Shown one piece after another: positions 23,905-32,473 of a stretch of DNA of 64,000 nt. Source of the stretch: Rectinema subterraneum. Lineage in GTDB: Bacteria; Spirochaetota; Spirochaetia; Treponematales; Rectinemataceae. The stretch spans positions 1 through 64,000 of the forward strand of contig WESA01000001.1 in the NCBI GenBank assembly GCA_009768935.1. Direction: 5' to 3'. The notes below the pieces were generated by a model. That model searched no databases. It was given only the letters and a program-made list of their open reading frames with translations, and was not told the DNA's origin. The first letter of the stretch is position 1. Each line of letters starts with the position of its first letter. The position numbers and the translations under genes are program-made.

Positions 23905-26900
23905 TCAGTCGCCGAAGTCGAGGTGGGTCTGGTGCGAGTTGGCGATGGTTTTTTGGTACTTGCGGGTGAGGCGTTGGACTTGGGTGGGGAAGCCGAGCTG
24001 TTTCCAGAGCTCGATGGCGGCAAGGTAATCGCCCTTGTGCTCGTACATCCTGGCGATGCGGTGCTGGTCGCCGATGCGCGTGTAGATGGCGAAGGCGTGC
24101 TCCCACTCGTTGAGGTATTCGTAAATTTGTGCGGCATCTTTGAAGTAGCCGTTCGATTCGAGGAGCTCCGCTGCCTCGAGGTGCGCGCGATTGAAGCGGA
24201 GCGTCGCGGCTGCGTCTTGAATGCGGTGCTGCGCGAGGAGATAGGCGACGACCTTATCCTTGGTCTCAGGAATTGCGCTGAGAAATTGCCAGTTGGATTC
24301 GTCCACAGCCTGCGTGGCGAGTATCTCTGGATCAAACGATGCCTTGCGAACCAGCGAGCTGCAGACAGTCAACAAAGGATCGTTGAGGCTCAGCGCCAGC
24401 TCATCGAGATAGCCCACGACCGAGCGCATGGCAGGAGTCTCTTTAAAGCGCGACATCCAGTCCAAGCCCGCCGTGGAAATGCGCGAATAATCCCTGAGTC
24501 TGGCAAGGAGGCGCAATAGATCTTTCCCCGCATTGACCAGATTTTCGACACTGCTTCTGCAGAAATCGGCGAGCATGCTGAGCGAAAAGAGCATTTCATT
24601 CTTGAGCTGCGGAAGCATGCTGCGGTCTGCCGCATCGAGAATATCCTCGAGCAGGAGCACAAGACCGCGCGCCATCTCGAGCGCGTGCGCTCCTGTGAGC
24701 TCCGATGACATGTAGATCTTGCTCAGGTAGCCTATAGCTTTGCGCGCATCGAGCACAACACGCGCTTTATGCGCGCGATACTGACTCCACAGCGTGAAAT
24801 GCGCTACTCGGCATACGGTATAGAGGGCCAGCATGTCGTCGTCGATGTGGCGGAGGCACTCGAGCATCTGTTTCTGTTCCTTGAAGAAAATAAAGAGCGC
24901 CAAGGCATTCAGGTACTCACCGCGCTCGAGTGTCTGCAATGCCTCATCGAAGAGGGCATTGGCCATGGCTTGATTGTATGCCTTCTCAGGGCTGGGATTG
25001 CGTGCGATGAGCTTCCATTGCAGCGTATCGATGCCCTGCAGCTTTGCGAGGCGTTGGTCGTGGGTTTCGGGGACATAGGCTTTCCACTCAGCGAGAGCGC
25101 GTTCGATATTCGGTACAAGGCTGTACTCGTGCGCCGCTTCGTGGTACATCTTTGCGCGCGAAAACTCCAAGGCTGCCCGCTCATGGGCGCCCGCCATTCG
25201 ATAGGCTTCGGCTGCCTCTTGGTGCGCGTTGAGGGATACATAGAGCGTCGCGGCTTGTGCAAAGCGCCGTGTTGCCATGCAGCGGTCGGCTTCTTTCCGG
25301 AGGAACTCGACCGCAGCGGGGTCGGCGCCGGGGCCTGTTGCGCGGGCAAGGATGAGCTCGAAGGCGTGGGCCTCTTCGTGATTCTTTTTATAGTAGAACA
25401 CCGCTTTTTCATAGTTGCCGGCTTTTTCATAGAAGTGAGCACAGTGGTGGTAGTCTTTCTTCTTTTTATAGTAGTCAGCGAGCAGCTCGTACTCCCCACC
25501 GCGACGCCAGTCTTCCAGCGCGTGGTCTACTTCGCCCATTTTGAGACGAACGCGCCCTGCCTCGGCATAGCGCCCCTCGCGTTCAAGTGCGAGAATCGAA
25601 AGCCGCGTGTGCGAGGTTTTGTCGCCCAGTTGCGTATAGAGTGCCATTGCCGTGGCAAGCTCCCCACTCTGCTCGAAGCACCATGCGGCGCGCGCGATAT
25701 CGCCAGACTGTTCAAAGAGCGGCGCCGCATGGAGATAGTCGTGCGCCTGATAGGCAGCCCAGCCGCGCGCCTCTTTTTCTTTCTCGCGGTGAGCGGCATT
25801 CCGATAACATTCGGCCGCTGCCGCATAGTAGCCGCGCGCGAAGAACATTTCGCCCTGTCGGTTCCACTCCTCGGGCGATGAGGCCTTGCTCCAACTCTCT
25901 TCAAGGAGCGACGTGTCGTTGGTCGTGATGACGAGTGAGGAAAGGCGACCGGCGCCCCAGACGGCTGAAGGCTTTAGCCCATCGTAGATGGTGAGGATGG
26001 AGCGTGCGCGCATGATGGCGGTATAGAGAAGGTTGAGTTCGTGACTGAGATGGGGAAGCAGCGCTTCCGGCGCGCCATGCGTGGCGCCGTGAGTCATGGT
26101 GGACCATAGCGCGTTCGAGGTTTCATCCTCGATGAATTTCCAAAGAAGGACCGTGTCGAATTCGAGCCCTTTTGCCTCCTGGATGGTGAATACGAGTTCT
26201 GTGCCGAGCTGTGCGATGAGCCTGCGTTTTTCTTCGGGCGAGCGGACGAGGATGCTGCGGTTCGTGCCGCTCTGCCGGACGATGTGCAGGATACGTGCCT
26301 CTTCGATCCCTTCGATGACGACGGGCGGCTTTCCCGTAAATTTCCACGATTCTCTGGCTTCGAACTTGCCGGCCCCCACAAAGGTTTTTTTGAGGTCAAG
26401 GAGGGCGTTGCCGAGTTCCACGATCGCGCCAGTGGATCGGAAGTTCAACGAGAGGCGCGATATCTCGGGAACCCTGGCGCCCGACTCGAAAAAGCGAGCG
26501 CGTACGGCTTCCCAGCGAAAACCGCTCGGGTTGATGGTTTGACGCTCATCGCCCGCAAAGAGCACATGGTCGCGGTTTTTGCAGAGATCGAAGAGCAGTT
26601 CGAGGTGCACATCGGTCATATCCTGAATTTCATCGCAGATGACGAGATCCCAGACGCGAGGGTCCTGCATCCGTTTTCGTTCGATGAGGGCCCGTTTTGC
26701 GAGGTCGATTTCATCATAGAGGCCCTGTTCTTCTCGTTTTTTTTCGTAATAGGTCGCGAGGGCGTAGAGCTCCTTTCTGTCGTAGATGAAGTTGGGGGCG
26801 CGTTTCTTGCCCAGGAATTCATATTCTTCGAGGCTAAGGAGGGGGCGTGTGAGGAATTCTTTCTTCTTTTTGAGAAATTCGAGAACCCGCGACACTACCT

Positions 26901-28050
26901 GAAATTCTCCTTCTTGCGGCCTCATACCAAGGGCGTTGGAAAAGTCTTCCATGGTGGAGAAGGCTGAGGAGGCGGCGCAGATGGCATCGAGCCTTCCCCC
27001 GAAGGACAGCTGGCGGTAGCGCGCGAGTTCCGCAGCGAGTTCCTGCCGATGCGAGAGACAGATGCTGCCGCTGCCGAGTTCGCGGGCGAGGGTCTCCAGG
27101 CGTTTGAGAGAATAGGGAGGCATGGCGCCCTTGAGGATGGCGCGGATTTCTTCCCACAGGAGTTCTGGATCGTAGTTCTTGGCGAGGGGGTGGGCGGCGA
27201 TCAGGCTCGTGAATTCGTTCAGTCCGACGAAAGTGGCCGGATTCTGCAGGGGGCTGTGGGGATCGATGTTCTGTCGCTGGAGTTCTTCGATGGTGAGAAA
27301 ATCCGGGAATGGTGGGCGATCTTCGAGGGGGTTTCCTTTGACGAGGCCTCGGTAGAGTTTTGACGCTTCGTCGCGCAGGTAAGGGCTGTAGGTGACAAAA
27401 AGGCGCGATGCGCCGAGGAATTCTTTTCGGGAGAGGTAATAGAGGGCGATGGTCGTTTTGCCTGATCCCGCGGTGCCAGAAACGAGGAGCGGCGGGTCGC
27501 GCGCGAGGATAGCATATTGTGCGTTGGAGAGGTAGAGATGAAAGTCTAGTTCGCTGAGGGTGTGCGCGGCCAGAAGGCGCTCCCACTCGTCGTCGTCCAG
27601 CACATTCCATTTCTGGGGGCCGTAGTCGGCGACGACTTTTTCTTCTATGCCCTCTTGGGTGTGCCACTGCTCGGGTGCGGTATCGAGGTAGAGTTCTTCG
27701 ATGGTCTCTTCGGTGTCGATGGGGAAGTCGAGGAATGGCGCGTTGTCGGGGAAGCCTGCCCTCGCTGCGCGCGTGACATCGTCGTGTTTGACGAGCGCCC
27801 ATAGGTAGACGGCGCTTTGGTCATCGATTTTCCCCAAGGTGAAGAGCAGGCGGTCGCCTTTGGTGAGGCGCGCCTCGAAGAGGACTTTACGCGTGGTTCC
27901 CGAGAGTTTCTTGACGAGTACACCGCCTTCCCATATCCCGAGGGCGAGAAAGCGAATTTTCTCCGCGAATCGGCGCCGTTCGGCGGGCTGCATCTGGGCA
28001 ACGCGCGCGGTAACGCGCTGGTTTAAAAATACTCTGTACTGGGTCTGCAT
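23905..28050 (-). CDS. SF1 (UvrD-like) helicase fused to a long TPR region
   Basis: A giant protein of 1381 residues. Residues 1-100 resemble a RelE/ParE-type small toxin fold: FLNQRVTARVAQ, RRRFAEKIRFLA, VLFEARLTKGDRLLFTL. Residues 185-690 form an SF1 helicase core: Walker A VSGTAGSGKTT (190-200), Walker B VICDEIQD (about 470), and motif VI LYTAIMRARSILTIYD (about 675). From about 710 onward come repeated helical pairs (ARGYYAAAAECYRNAAH, AYQAHDYLHAAPLFEQSG, and so on), i.e. TPR-like repeats, with a further block at 1250-1360. Fused helicase-TPR proteins occur in prokaryotic defence loci; activity here is unproven. Flanked on both sides by hairpin repeats, so it is an array module. Confidence 0.8.
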   Translation of the reverse strand: MQTQYRVFLNQRVTARVAQMQPAERRRFAEKIRFLALGIWEGGVLVKKLSGTTRKVLFEARLTKGDRLLFTLGKIDDQSAVYLWALVKHDDVTRAARAGFPDNAPFLDFPIDTEETIEELYLDTAPEQWHTQEGIEEKVVADYGPQKWNVLDDDEWERLLAAHTLSELDFHLYLSNAQYAILARDPPLLVSGTAGSGKTTIALYYLSRKEFLGASRLFVTYSPYLRDEASKLYRGLVKGNPLEDRPPFPDFLTIEELQRQNIDPHSPLQNPATFVGLNEFTSLIAAHPLAKNYDPELLWEEIRAILKGAMPPYSLKRLETLARELGSGSICLSHRQELAAELARYRQLSFGGRLDAICAASSAFSTMEDFSNALGMRPQEGEFQVVSRVLEFLKKKKEFLTRPLLSLEEYEFLGKKRAPNFIYDRKELYALATYYEKKREEQGLYDEIDLAKRALIERKRMQDPRVWDLVICDEIQDMTDVHLELLFDLCKNRDHVLFAGDERQTINPSGFRWEAVRARFFESGARVPEISRLSLNFRSTGAIVELGNALLDLKKTFVGAGKFEARESWKFTGKPPVVIEGIEEARILHIVRQSGTNRSILVRSPEEKRRLIAQLGTELVFTIQEAKGLEFDTVLLWKFIEDETSNALWSTMTHGATHGAPEALLPHLSHELNLLYTAIMRARSILTIYDGLKPSAVWGAGRLSSLVITTNDTSLLEESWSKASSPEEWNRQGEMFFARGYYAAAAECYRNAAHREKEKEARGWAAYQAHDYLHAAPLFEQSGDIARAAWCFEQSGELATAMALYTQLGDKTSHTRLSILALEREGRYAEAGRVRLKMGEVDHALEDWRRGGEYELLADYYKKKKDYHHCAHFYEKAGNYEKAVFYYKKNHEEAHAFELILARATGPGADPAAVEFLRKEADRCMATRRFAQAATLYVSLNAHQEAAEAYRMAGAHERAALEFSRAKMYHEAAHEYSLVPNIERALAEWKAYVPETHDQRLAKLQGIDTLQWKLIARNPSPEKAYNQAMANALFDEALQTLERGEYLNALALFIFFKEQKQMLECLRHIDDDMLALYTVCRVAHFTLWSQYRAHKARVVLDARKAIGYLSKIYMSSELTGAHALEMARGLVLLLEDILDAADRSMLPQLKNEMLFSLSMLADFCRSSVENLVNAGKDLLRLLARLRDYSRISTAGLDWMSRFKETPAMRSVVGYLDELALSLNDPLLTVCSSLVRKASFDPEILATQAVDESNWQFLSAIPETKDKVVAYLLAQHRIQDAAATLRFNRAHLEAAELLESNGYFKDAAQIYEYLNEWEHAFAIYTRIGDQHRIARMYEHKGDYLAAIELWKQLGFPTQVQRLTRKYQKTIANSHQTHLDFGD

Positions 28051-28072
28051 GGGGATTTTGAGTATACAGGAT

Positions 28073-28247
28073 ATTTGACGGGATTTACAGGATATTGGAC
28101 AGGATTTCAGGATGAGGAGGGATGGACGGGATGTTTTTTGGGGGAAAGAGAAAAAAGGGCTCGCGCAGAGGGTCTTTCGTCAAAAAAAGATCCTGTTCAT
28201 CATGGAAAATCCTGTCATCATGTCCAGTATCATGTATATCCGGTCAG
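28073..28247 (+). repeat. array hairpin repeat, copy 15 (second core type)
   Basis: Lies immediately upstream of the helicase start codon. The core is TTTTTTGGGGGAAAGAGAAA with CAAAAAAAGATCCTGTTCAT, very similar to copy 14 on the other side of the gene. The helicase module is thus bracketed by matching repeats. Confidence 0.8.
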
Positions 28248-28318
28248 ACAGATGAACGGGATATTAGACGGGATTTCAGGATGAAGAGGGATGTACGGGA
28301 TGGTTATAGGGGGGGAGA
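28248..28318 (+). repeat. array hairpin repeat, copy 16 (left arm only)
   Basis: Left-arm units (ATGAACGGGATATTAGACGG) and a G-run are present, but no right arm follows. Positions 28319-28405 hold nothing recognised. Confidence 0.65.
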
Positions 28319-28405
28319 AGAATGGCGCGAACAGCTATTTCATTTCCCCACAATAAAATCATGTGCGTACAGCTGGCGGTCAGTGTCTTTGCTTGGGGTT
28401 ATTGC

Positions 28406-29119
28406 TCATTCTTTTGTCGTTAAAGCGGCCTTTGCGCCTTCGTCCCACGAGACGAGGGTGTAGTTCGCATCATTTACATAGTCTCCCGTTGGGTCAGTTC
28501 CATCATAGGCTTTCCATGTGCCATCGATAAAAACTTCTGCGCGATAGTGCTTCCATGTTTCGTGCGCCGCCGCATTGATTTGATCTTGTGTAAAATCCAC
28601 GCCATGCGCGAGGAGCTTGGGCTTGAGTGCGTTGTATTCTGTAGGGCCCATGCCATTTTGCCCGCCTGTGACGCCGGGCATATATTCCTTCCAGGCTGTC
28701 ATCCGCGTTGTCAGCTGATACGATTTGGCGACGGAAATGAACACGGCGGCAAAATCCCAGCACACCCCGTATATTTTAGTCTTTCCATCTTCCTGCATCG
28801 TGCGCTCTGAAATCATCTCGGATACGGGGAAAATACCCGGTAAAAAATAATTCCATCGCATTGCGTACGAAGCGTCTTCTTGGGTCCCTGGATCCGCATA
28901 TTTCATGTACTCGTGCTGCCAATTGAGAATATTTTGTGCTGTCTCGGCATCATTGGCGCCCTGAAGGTCCTCGGCATGGATAGAAGCGAGCTGATCCGTC
29001 AGCTTGACGCATGGATCGGAGATGACGAATTTTTCGGTTATTGTGGCATCTTTTGGATTGACAGTGCAGGCTATGCACAGCGATGCGATGCCCAATGCAA
29101 GAATAATCTTTTTCATCAT
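28406..29119 (-). CDS. transglutaminase-like lipoprotein
   Basis: From the ATG at 29119 the protein starts MMKKIILALGIASLCIAC, a lipoprotein signal with a relaxed spirochaete-like lipobox (CIAC). An upstream ATG at 29158 would add a charged extension and is unlikely. The mature part contains the transglutaminase-like papain-fold core: YGVCWDFAAVFISVAKSY with the catalytic Cys, and HYRAEVFIDGTWKAYDGTDP with the His and Asp. Such domains act as proteases, cross-linkers or structural modules. It would sit in the periplasm or on the surface. It is the only exported protein in the array. Confidence 0.8.
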   Translation of the reverse strand: MMKKIILALGIASLCIACTVNPKDATITEKFVISDPCVKLTDQLASIHAEDLQGANDAETAQNILNWQHEYMKYADPGTQEDASYAMRWNYFLPGIFPVSEMISERTMQEDGKTKIYGVCWDFAAVFISVAKSYQLTTRMTAWKEYMPGVTGGQNGMGPTEYNALKPKLLAHGVDFTQDQINAAAHETWKHYRAEVFIDGTWKAYDGTDPTGDYVNDANYTLVSWDEGAKAALTTKE

Positions 29120-29220
29120 TGGTACCATCCTCACTCTTGTTCTGTGGTGCAAAGCCAATTTCTTTTTCTACTATACGACAGCGTTGTTCTTATTTCAAAT
29201 TAATTACTGCGGTGGCGGGC

Positions 29221-29362
29221 GGGATTGACGGGATGAACTGGATGAAGAGGGTTTTTGGGGGAAAGGAAAATGGGTTCTCACGGGCTCATTGCCCCAAAAA
29301 AACATCCTGTTGATCATCGTTAATCCTGTCATCATGTCGAATATCCTGTGTATCCTGTCCTA
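29221..29362 (+). repeat. array hairpin repeat, copy 17
   Basis: Second core type: GGTTTTTGGGGGAAAGG pairs with GCCCCAAAAAAAC. The right arm is ATCCTGTTGATCATCG with TGTGTATCCTGTCC, and it overlaps the end of the ATPase gene at 29360 by 3 bp. Confidence 0.78.
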
Positions 29363-30661
29363 CTGGCAAAAGCGCAGGCCAGCCAGTGCGTAGAGGGGGA
29401 TATTGGTCAGCCAGCTTTCTTCGCGGTACGGCGAGAGGGAGGTTCGGTAACAGCGAGGTGGCGCAAATTTGTCGCGGTAGACGCGAAGGCTCTTGGCCTG
29501 GAGGTTTTCTGCAGCCTTGACCTCCAACGGGTACAGCGATTCGCCACATTGGATGAGAAAATCGACTTTCGCCCGCGAGGTGTCGCTCGACCAATAGAAC
29601 ACATCGATATCATTGCGAAGACGAAGTTCCTGTGCTACATACTGCTCGGTCAGCGCCCCTTTCGCTTCTTCAAACAGATCGGAACCTCGCAGCATCGTCG
29701 ATATCGGTATGTGCGCATGTGCGGCCAAAAGCCCGGTATCGACCATGAAGAGCTTGAAGGCATTGTCTTCCTGGTATGCTCGAAGGGGAATTCCAGGCTT
29801 TGACACCCGATAGACCTTGTGAAGGAGGCCGGCGTCGCAGAACCACTGGATGGCGAGTTCATAGTCACGAGCCCGCGCTCCTTCCCGCACCAAACCATAC
29901 ATGAATTTTCTCTGTTCCCTGGCAAGCTGTGAAGGGATTGAATTCCAGACGGCTCGTATTCGCGGAACCATCGCGGGGTCAGCGTATTTCGAAAAGTCCT
30001 GCTCATAGGCGTTCAGCAAGCGTTCCTGAAGTTCTCGAGCCTTGTTGAGATCTCCCGTAGCCACAAAGGTGCTGACGCATTCAGGCATGCCTCCTACTAC
30101 ATAGTAATATTTCAGATAGTCGATGAGTTTCTCTCTGAATGCCTCTATGAATTGCCAGTCGCGCCCACCAAGCATCTCCGCCAATTCCTGCTCCCCCAAC
30201 GCCCAGAGGAATTCCTCAAAAGAGAGAGGATAGAGATCGAGAAATTCCACCTTCCCGACAGGGAATGAGGTTCCCGCATGCATCGCAATTCCCAAAAGCG
30301 AGCCTGCTGCAGCGATGTGATACTCAGGAGCGTTTTCGGCAAAATACTTGAGCGAGGTGAGCGCTCGCGGATTCGCCTGCACTTCGTCGAAAATAAGGAG
30401 CGTCGAAGCGGGTTCTATGGGGCAACCGGCTTCAATCCGTAACCCCGTTAGAAGGCGTCCAACATCCAAATTGGATGCAAAGAGCGCGGCCATTCGCTCA
30501 TTCTCTTCGAAATTGATGTAAGCGACGTTCTTGTAGCATCGCTTTCCGAACTCCTTGAGGAGCCATGTTTTTCCAACCTGTCTGGCACCATGGAGAATGA
30601 GGGGTTTCCTATCGGACTTTTTTTGCCATATTTGAAGATCGAGGATGCTTTTTCGTTCCAT
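29360..30661 (-). CDS. AAA ATPase with DUF4143 domain
   Basis: Start at 30661 (MERKSILDLQIWQKK), giving 433 residues, because a promoter -10 lies 8 nt upstream; ATGs further upstream would fall inside the promoter. Walker A is GARQVGKTW, Walker B LLIFDEVQA, and the sensor AAGSLLGIAM. SFPVGKVEFLDLYPLSFEEF and VVGGMPECV are family motifs. The C-terminal KVDFLIQCGESLYPLEVKAAE is the nuclease-like segment. It is a sister of the genes at 11773 and 20096 but on the opposite strand. Single-gene module. Confidence 0.87.
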   Translation of the reverse strand: MERKSILDLQIWQKKSDRKPLILHGARQVGKTWLLKEFGKRCYKNVAYINFEENERMAALFASNLDVGRLLTGLRIEAGCPIEPASTLLIFDEVQANPRALTSLKYFAENAPEYHIAAAGSLLGIAMHAGTSFPVGKVEFLDLYPLSFEEFLWALGEQELAEMLGGRDWQFIEAFREKLIDYLKYYYVVGGMPECVSTFVATGDLNKARELQERLLNAYEQDFSKYADPAMVPRIRAVWNSIPSQLAREQRKFMYGLVREGARARDYELAIQWFCDAGLLHKVYRVSKPGIPLRAYQEDNAFKLFMVDTGLLAAHAHIPISTMLRGSDLFEEAKGALTEQYVAQELRLRNDIDVFYWSSDTSRAKVDFLIQCGESLYPLEVKAAENLQAKSLRVYRDKFAPPRCYRTSLSPYREESWLTNIPLYALAGLRFCQ

Positions 30662-30669
30662 GATGCATG

Positions 30670-30740
30670 AGAATAGCATTGAGCTGCACAAAAGTCAAAC
30701 GAGTTTTGTGGCTTTCAATCACATTTATTGTACGAGTTTT
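30670..30740 (-). promoter_or_regulatory. leaderless promoter with paired direct repeats
   Basis: On the minus strand, TTGACT (30693-30698), a 17-bp spacer and TATTCT (30670-30675), 8 nt before the ATG. Upstream, AAAACTCGT occurs twice (30699-30707 and 30732-30740), 33 bp apart, with the first copy touching the -35. Confidence 0.6.
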
Positions 30741-30753
30741 TGTAAAGATGCAA

Positions 30754-30902
30754 GAAGGGATGTACAGGATACTAGACAGGATTTCAGGATGAAGAAGGAT
30801 GAACGGGATGGGGGTTGGGGAGATTTTTTTCAATAAATTACATTCATCCAGTAAATCATGATTTATCCTGTCATCATGTCTAATATCCTGGGCATCTCGC
30901 AT
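30754..30902 (+). repeat. array hairpin repeat, copy 18 (right boundary)
   Basis: The last copy, first core type: left arm ACAGGATACTAGACAGGAT, linker GGGGGTTGGGGAGATTTTTT, right arm CATCCAGTAAATCATG to CTAATATCCTGGGCATC. No further copies are seen to the right; other repeats take over. Confidence 0.82.
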
Positions 30903-30904
30903 AT

Positions 30905-31135
30905 CTTTCATCAAGGCTGAAAGCCAATCCACCCGAAGCAAAAGCCCTTTCCTACAGCCCGGACAAAGCGCTCACGGAAGCATACGCACGCGAACTGCTG
31001 GAGCAAAAAATTTGGGCGCTGGATGTCGCCGCGGCGCGGGATGAAGTCTATCCTTTTGTACACGACAGAGACCAGCTTAGCCTTTGGTCGCGGGAATTCT
31101 TTCTTGAAATCGCACGAAGAGTCCGATTCTGCTGA
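30905..31135 (+). pseudogene. C-terminal fragment of an AbiEii-like nucleotidyltransferase
   Basis: Starting within the last hairpin repeat boundary, an open frame without a start codon reads LTEAYARELLEQKIWALDVA and then DEVYPFVHDRDQLSLWSREF before a TGA at 31133. The PFVxDxxxLxLWSxxFF pattern matches the end of AbiEii proteins. Only about 75 residues remain. It could be the far end of the toxin whose start survives at 15491, or a relic of another copy. Confidence 0.5.
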
Positions 31136-31497
31136 GTTAAAAATCGGGGTCTGATGGTATGAGAGCGATACACCTCATGCGTTCAAGCCTATTGTCAATG
31201 AAAGGAATTGGCTAAATCCCTAGAAGCCACCGCCTAACGAAGCAGTGGTACGGGGAGCATGGGCAGGAACGACTTCAGCTACAAACCGCACCATTGTTTT
31301 CAACCAGGCACATAATGAAGTCGACGCGCGCCGAGCTGCAAAGCGCCAAGGTGGCGCAAGGCGAGTCTGGGTGTACGGTTCAAATCAGCTGGCTTATGCT
31401 GGGCGCGCAAAGCGCCAGGGAGGCCGCCTGGCCTTACATCTTGGAATGTGCGGCCCGACAGCCCGCCTGCCCGACAGGCCCGACCTGCCTGACCTGC
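31136..31497. other. gene-free decayed stretch
   Basis: No supported gene. It includes a degraded GGGGTCTGA half-site near 31150 and a string of GCCCGACAG/GCCTGCC-rich low-complexity sequence at 31455-31500. The origin is unclear. Confidence 0.5.
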
Positions 31498-31935
31498 CTA
31501 CAACTCCCAGCCCATCGCAGTTTTGAAGGCGGCGAGGTAGTCGCGGCTGATGGGGATGGTGAGGCGGCTCAGGTAGGACTGGCGGGCGCGGAAGAAGTCA
31601 AGGAGGGAGGCGAGGTCCTTTTCTGGCGGCAGGGCGGCTTTGGGGGCCCCTCCCCTGCGCAGTTCGCGGACGCAGCCCGCCTGATGCAGTCGCACCCAAC
31701 CGGAGTTGCCCCTCCCCTGCGCAGTTCGCGGACGCGGCGGATGGCTTCTTCCAGGCGGTCTTTCATGACCGGCTTCAAAATATAATCAAAGGCATGAAGC
31801 TCGAAGGCCTTGATGGCATAGCGGTCGTAGGCGGTGATAAATATGATGGCGGTACCGGGGGGAAGTTGGGCGGCGGTTTCAATGCCGTTCATTTCGGGCA
31901 TTTCGACATCGAGGAGGACGAGGTCGGGTTTGAGC
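31498..31935 (-). pseudogene. LytTR-type response regulator remnant
   Basis: The frame reads KPDLVLLDVEMPEMNGIETA (receiver phospho-Asp region), IIFITAYDRYAIKAFELHAF and DYILKPVMKDRLEEAIRRVR, the receiver domain of LytR/AlgR-type regulators. The first 40 or so residues are missing at a junction with a transporter fragment. After VRELRRG a 62-bp tandem duplication shifts the frame; a shifted frame continues to LAAFKTAMGWEL and stops where a DNA-binding domain would start. Not functional. Confidence 0.7.
31646..31735 (+). repeat. 28-bp direct repeat causing a frameshift
   Basis: The same 28 bp (GCCCCTCCCCTGCGCAGTTC plus CGCGGACGC-like continuation) occurs at 31646-31673 and 31708-31735. The 62-bp offset is not a multiple of three, which is what breaks the response-regulator frame. 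Confidence 0.85.
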
Positions 31936-31989
31936 TAAAGGACGGGATGATGGTATTGAGCGCCGTGCCGAGGCGGCTACCTTGTGGCG

Positions 31990-32400
31990 AAATTGCATGA
32001 AACCCCTTTTGAGCCGGTAGAGAAGCCCTTCGAAAAATGTGTTTTGAGGGCAGGAGAAGGCCCTGCTTTTTGGCGTAGAGGTAGTTGGACGAATCGCCTG
32101 AGTGCATGATGTCAGCCTGCGGGCTGCCTTTTTCGGCTTCCAGCTTTTTGATCATGGCTTCGGTTCCGCCCGGATTGATGATGTAGACTTTGACGCCGGG
32201 GTTGAGTTTTTTGAACTCGGCTTTATTCGTGGCTGCGGCTGCAACAGCATTGAATGCAAGTACCCTGACCGCAGGTACAATATGGTCGAGTAGTGGACCG
32301 GTTCTTTTTCCTGTGCCCACAGGCTGTTGCTTGCGAGTACCGCCATGAAGAGTGCAGCAAGTAGCAGGACTGCCGACAATTTTCTGAACGTTGCGTTCAT
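31990..32400 (-). pseudogene. ABC-type solute-binding protein remnant
   Basis: From ATG at 32400 a clear signal peptide reads MNATFRKLSAVLLLAALFMA, ending near SLWAQEKE. In another frame the mature part continues: EFKKLNPGVKVYIINPGGTE, IKKLEAEKGSPQADIMHSGD, YLYAKKQGLLLP. This resembles the N-terminal lobe of Fe3+/spermidine-type periplasmic binding proteins. The frame change and the loss of most of the protein, joined straight to the response-regulator fragment, mark it as dead. Confidence 0.65.
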
Positions 32401-32420
32401 GATATTGTGCTTCCTTGATT

Positions 32421-32460
32421 TTTTAAATTTGAGGGTCTGACCCCGTTTTTTAAATTTTGG
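32421..32460. repeat. GTCTGAC palindrome, site 1
   Basis: AAATTTGAGGGTCTGACCCC followed by GTTTTTTAAATTTTGG. It is the leftmost clear copy of the second repeat family: a GGGGTC-TGACCCC palindrome flanked by A/T tracts with TTAA. It lies between two diverging relics. Confidence 0.8.
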
Positions 32461-32473
32461 AGGGGGCATTATT

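Noticed and set aside
24769..25881. Long plus-strand frame inside the helicase-TPR gene
   Set aside because: Complementary to the TPR region; composition is that of an antisense frame and no start signal is present.
26834..27802. Arg-rich minus-strand frame in the helicase region
   Set aside because: Out-of-frame translation of the helicase gene, extremely Arg/Pro-rich, typical of a shifted frame in GC-rich coding DNA.
9869..30902. CRISPR arrays suggested by repeated short units
   Set aside because: Units are degenerate, not regularly spaced, and have no unique spacers; no cas genes are present. The repeats fold as single hairpins between genes.
9869..30902. Classical integron attC sites
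   Set aside because: No RYYYAAC/GTTRRRY termini and no tyrosine integrase in the window; several modules are on the opposite strand.
31245..31785. Plus-strand frames in the decayed region
   Set aside because: Low-complexity Cys/Pro-rich translations without a ribosome site; the region holds relics on the minus strand.
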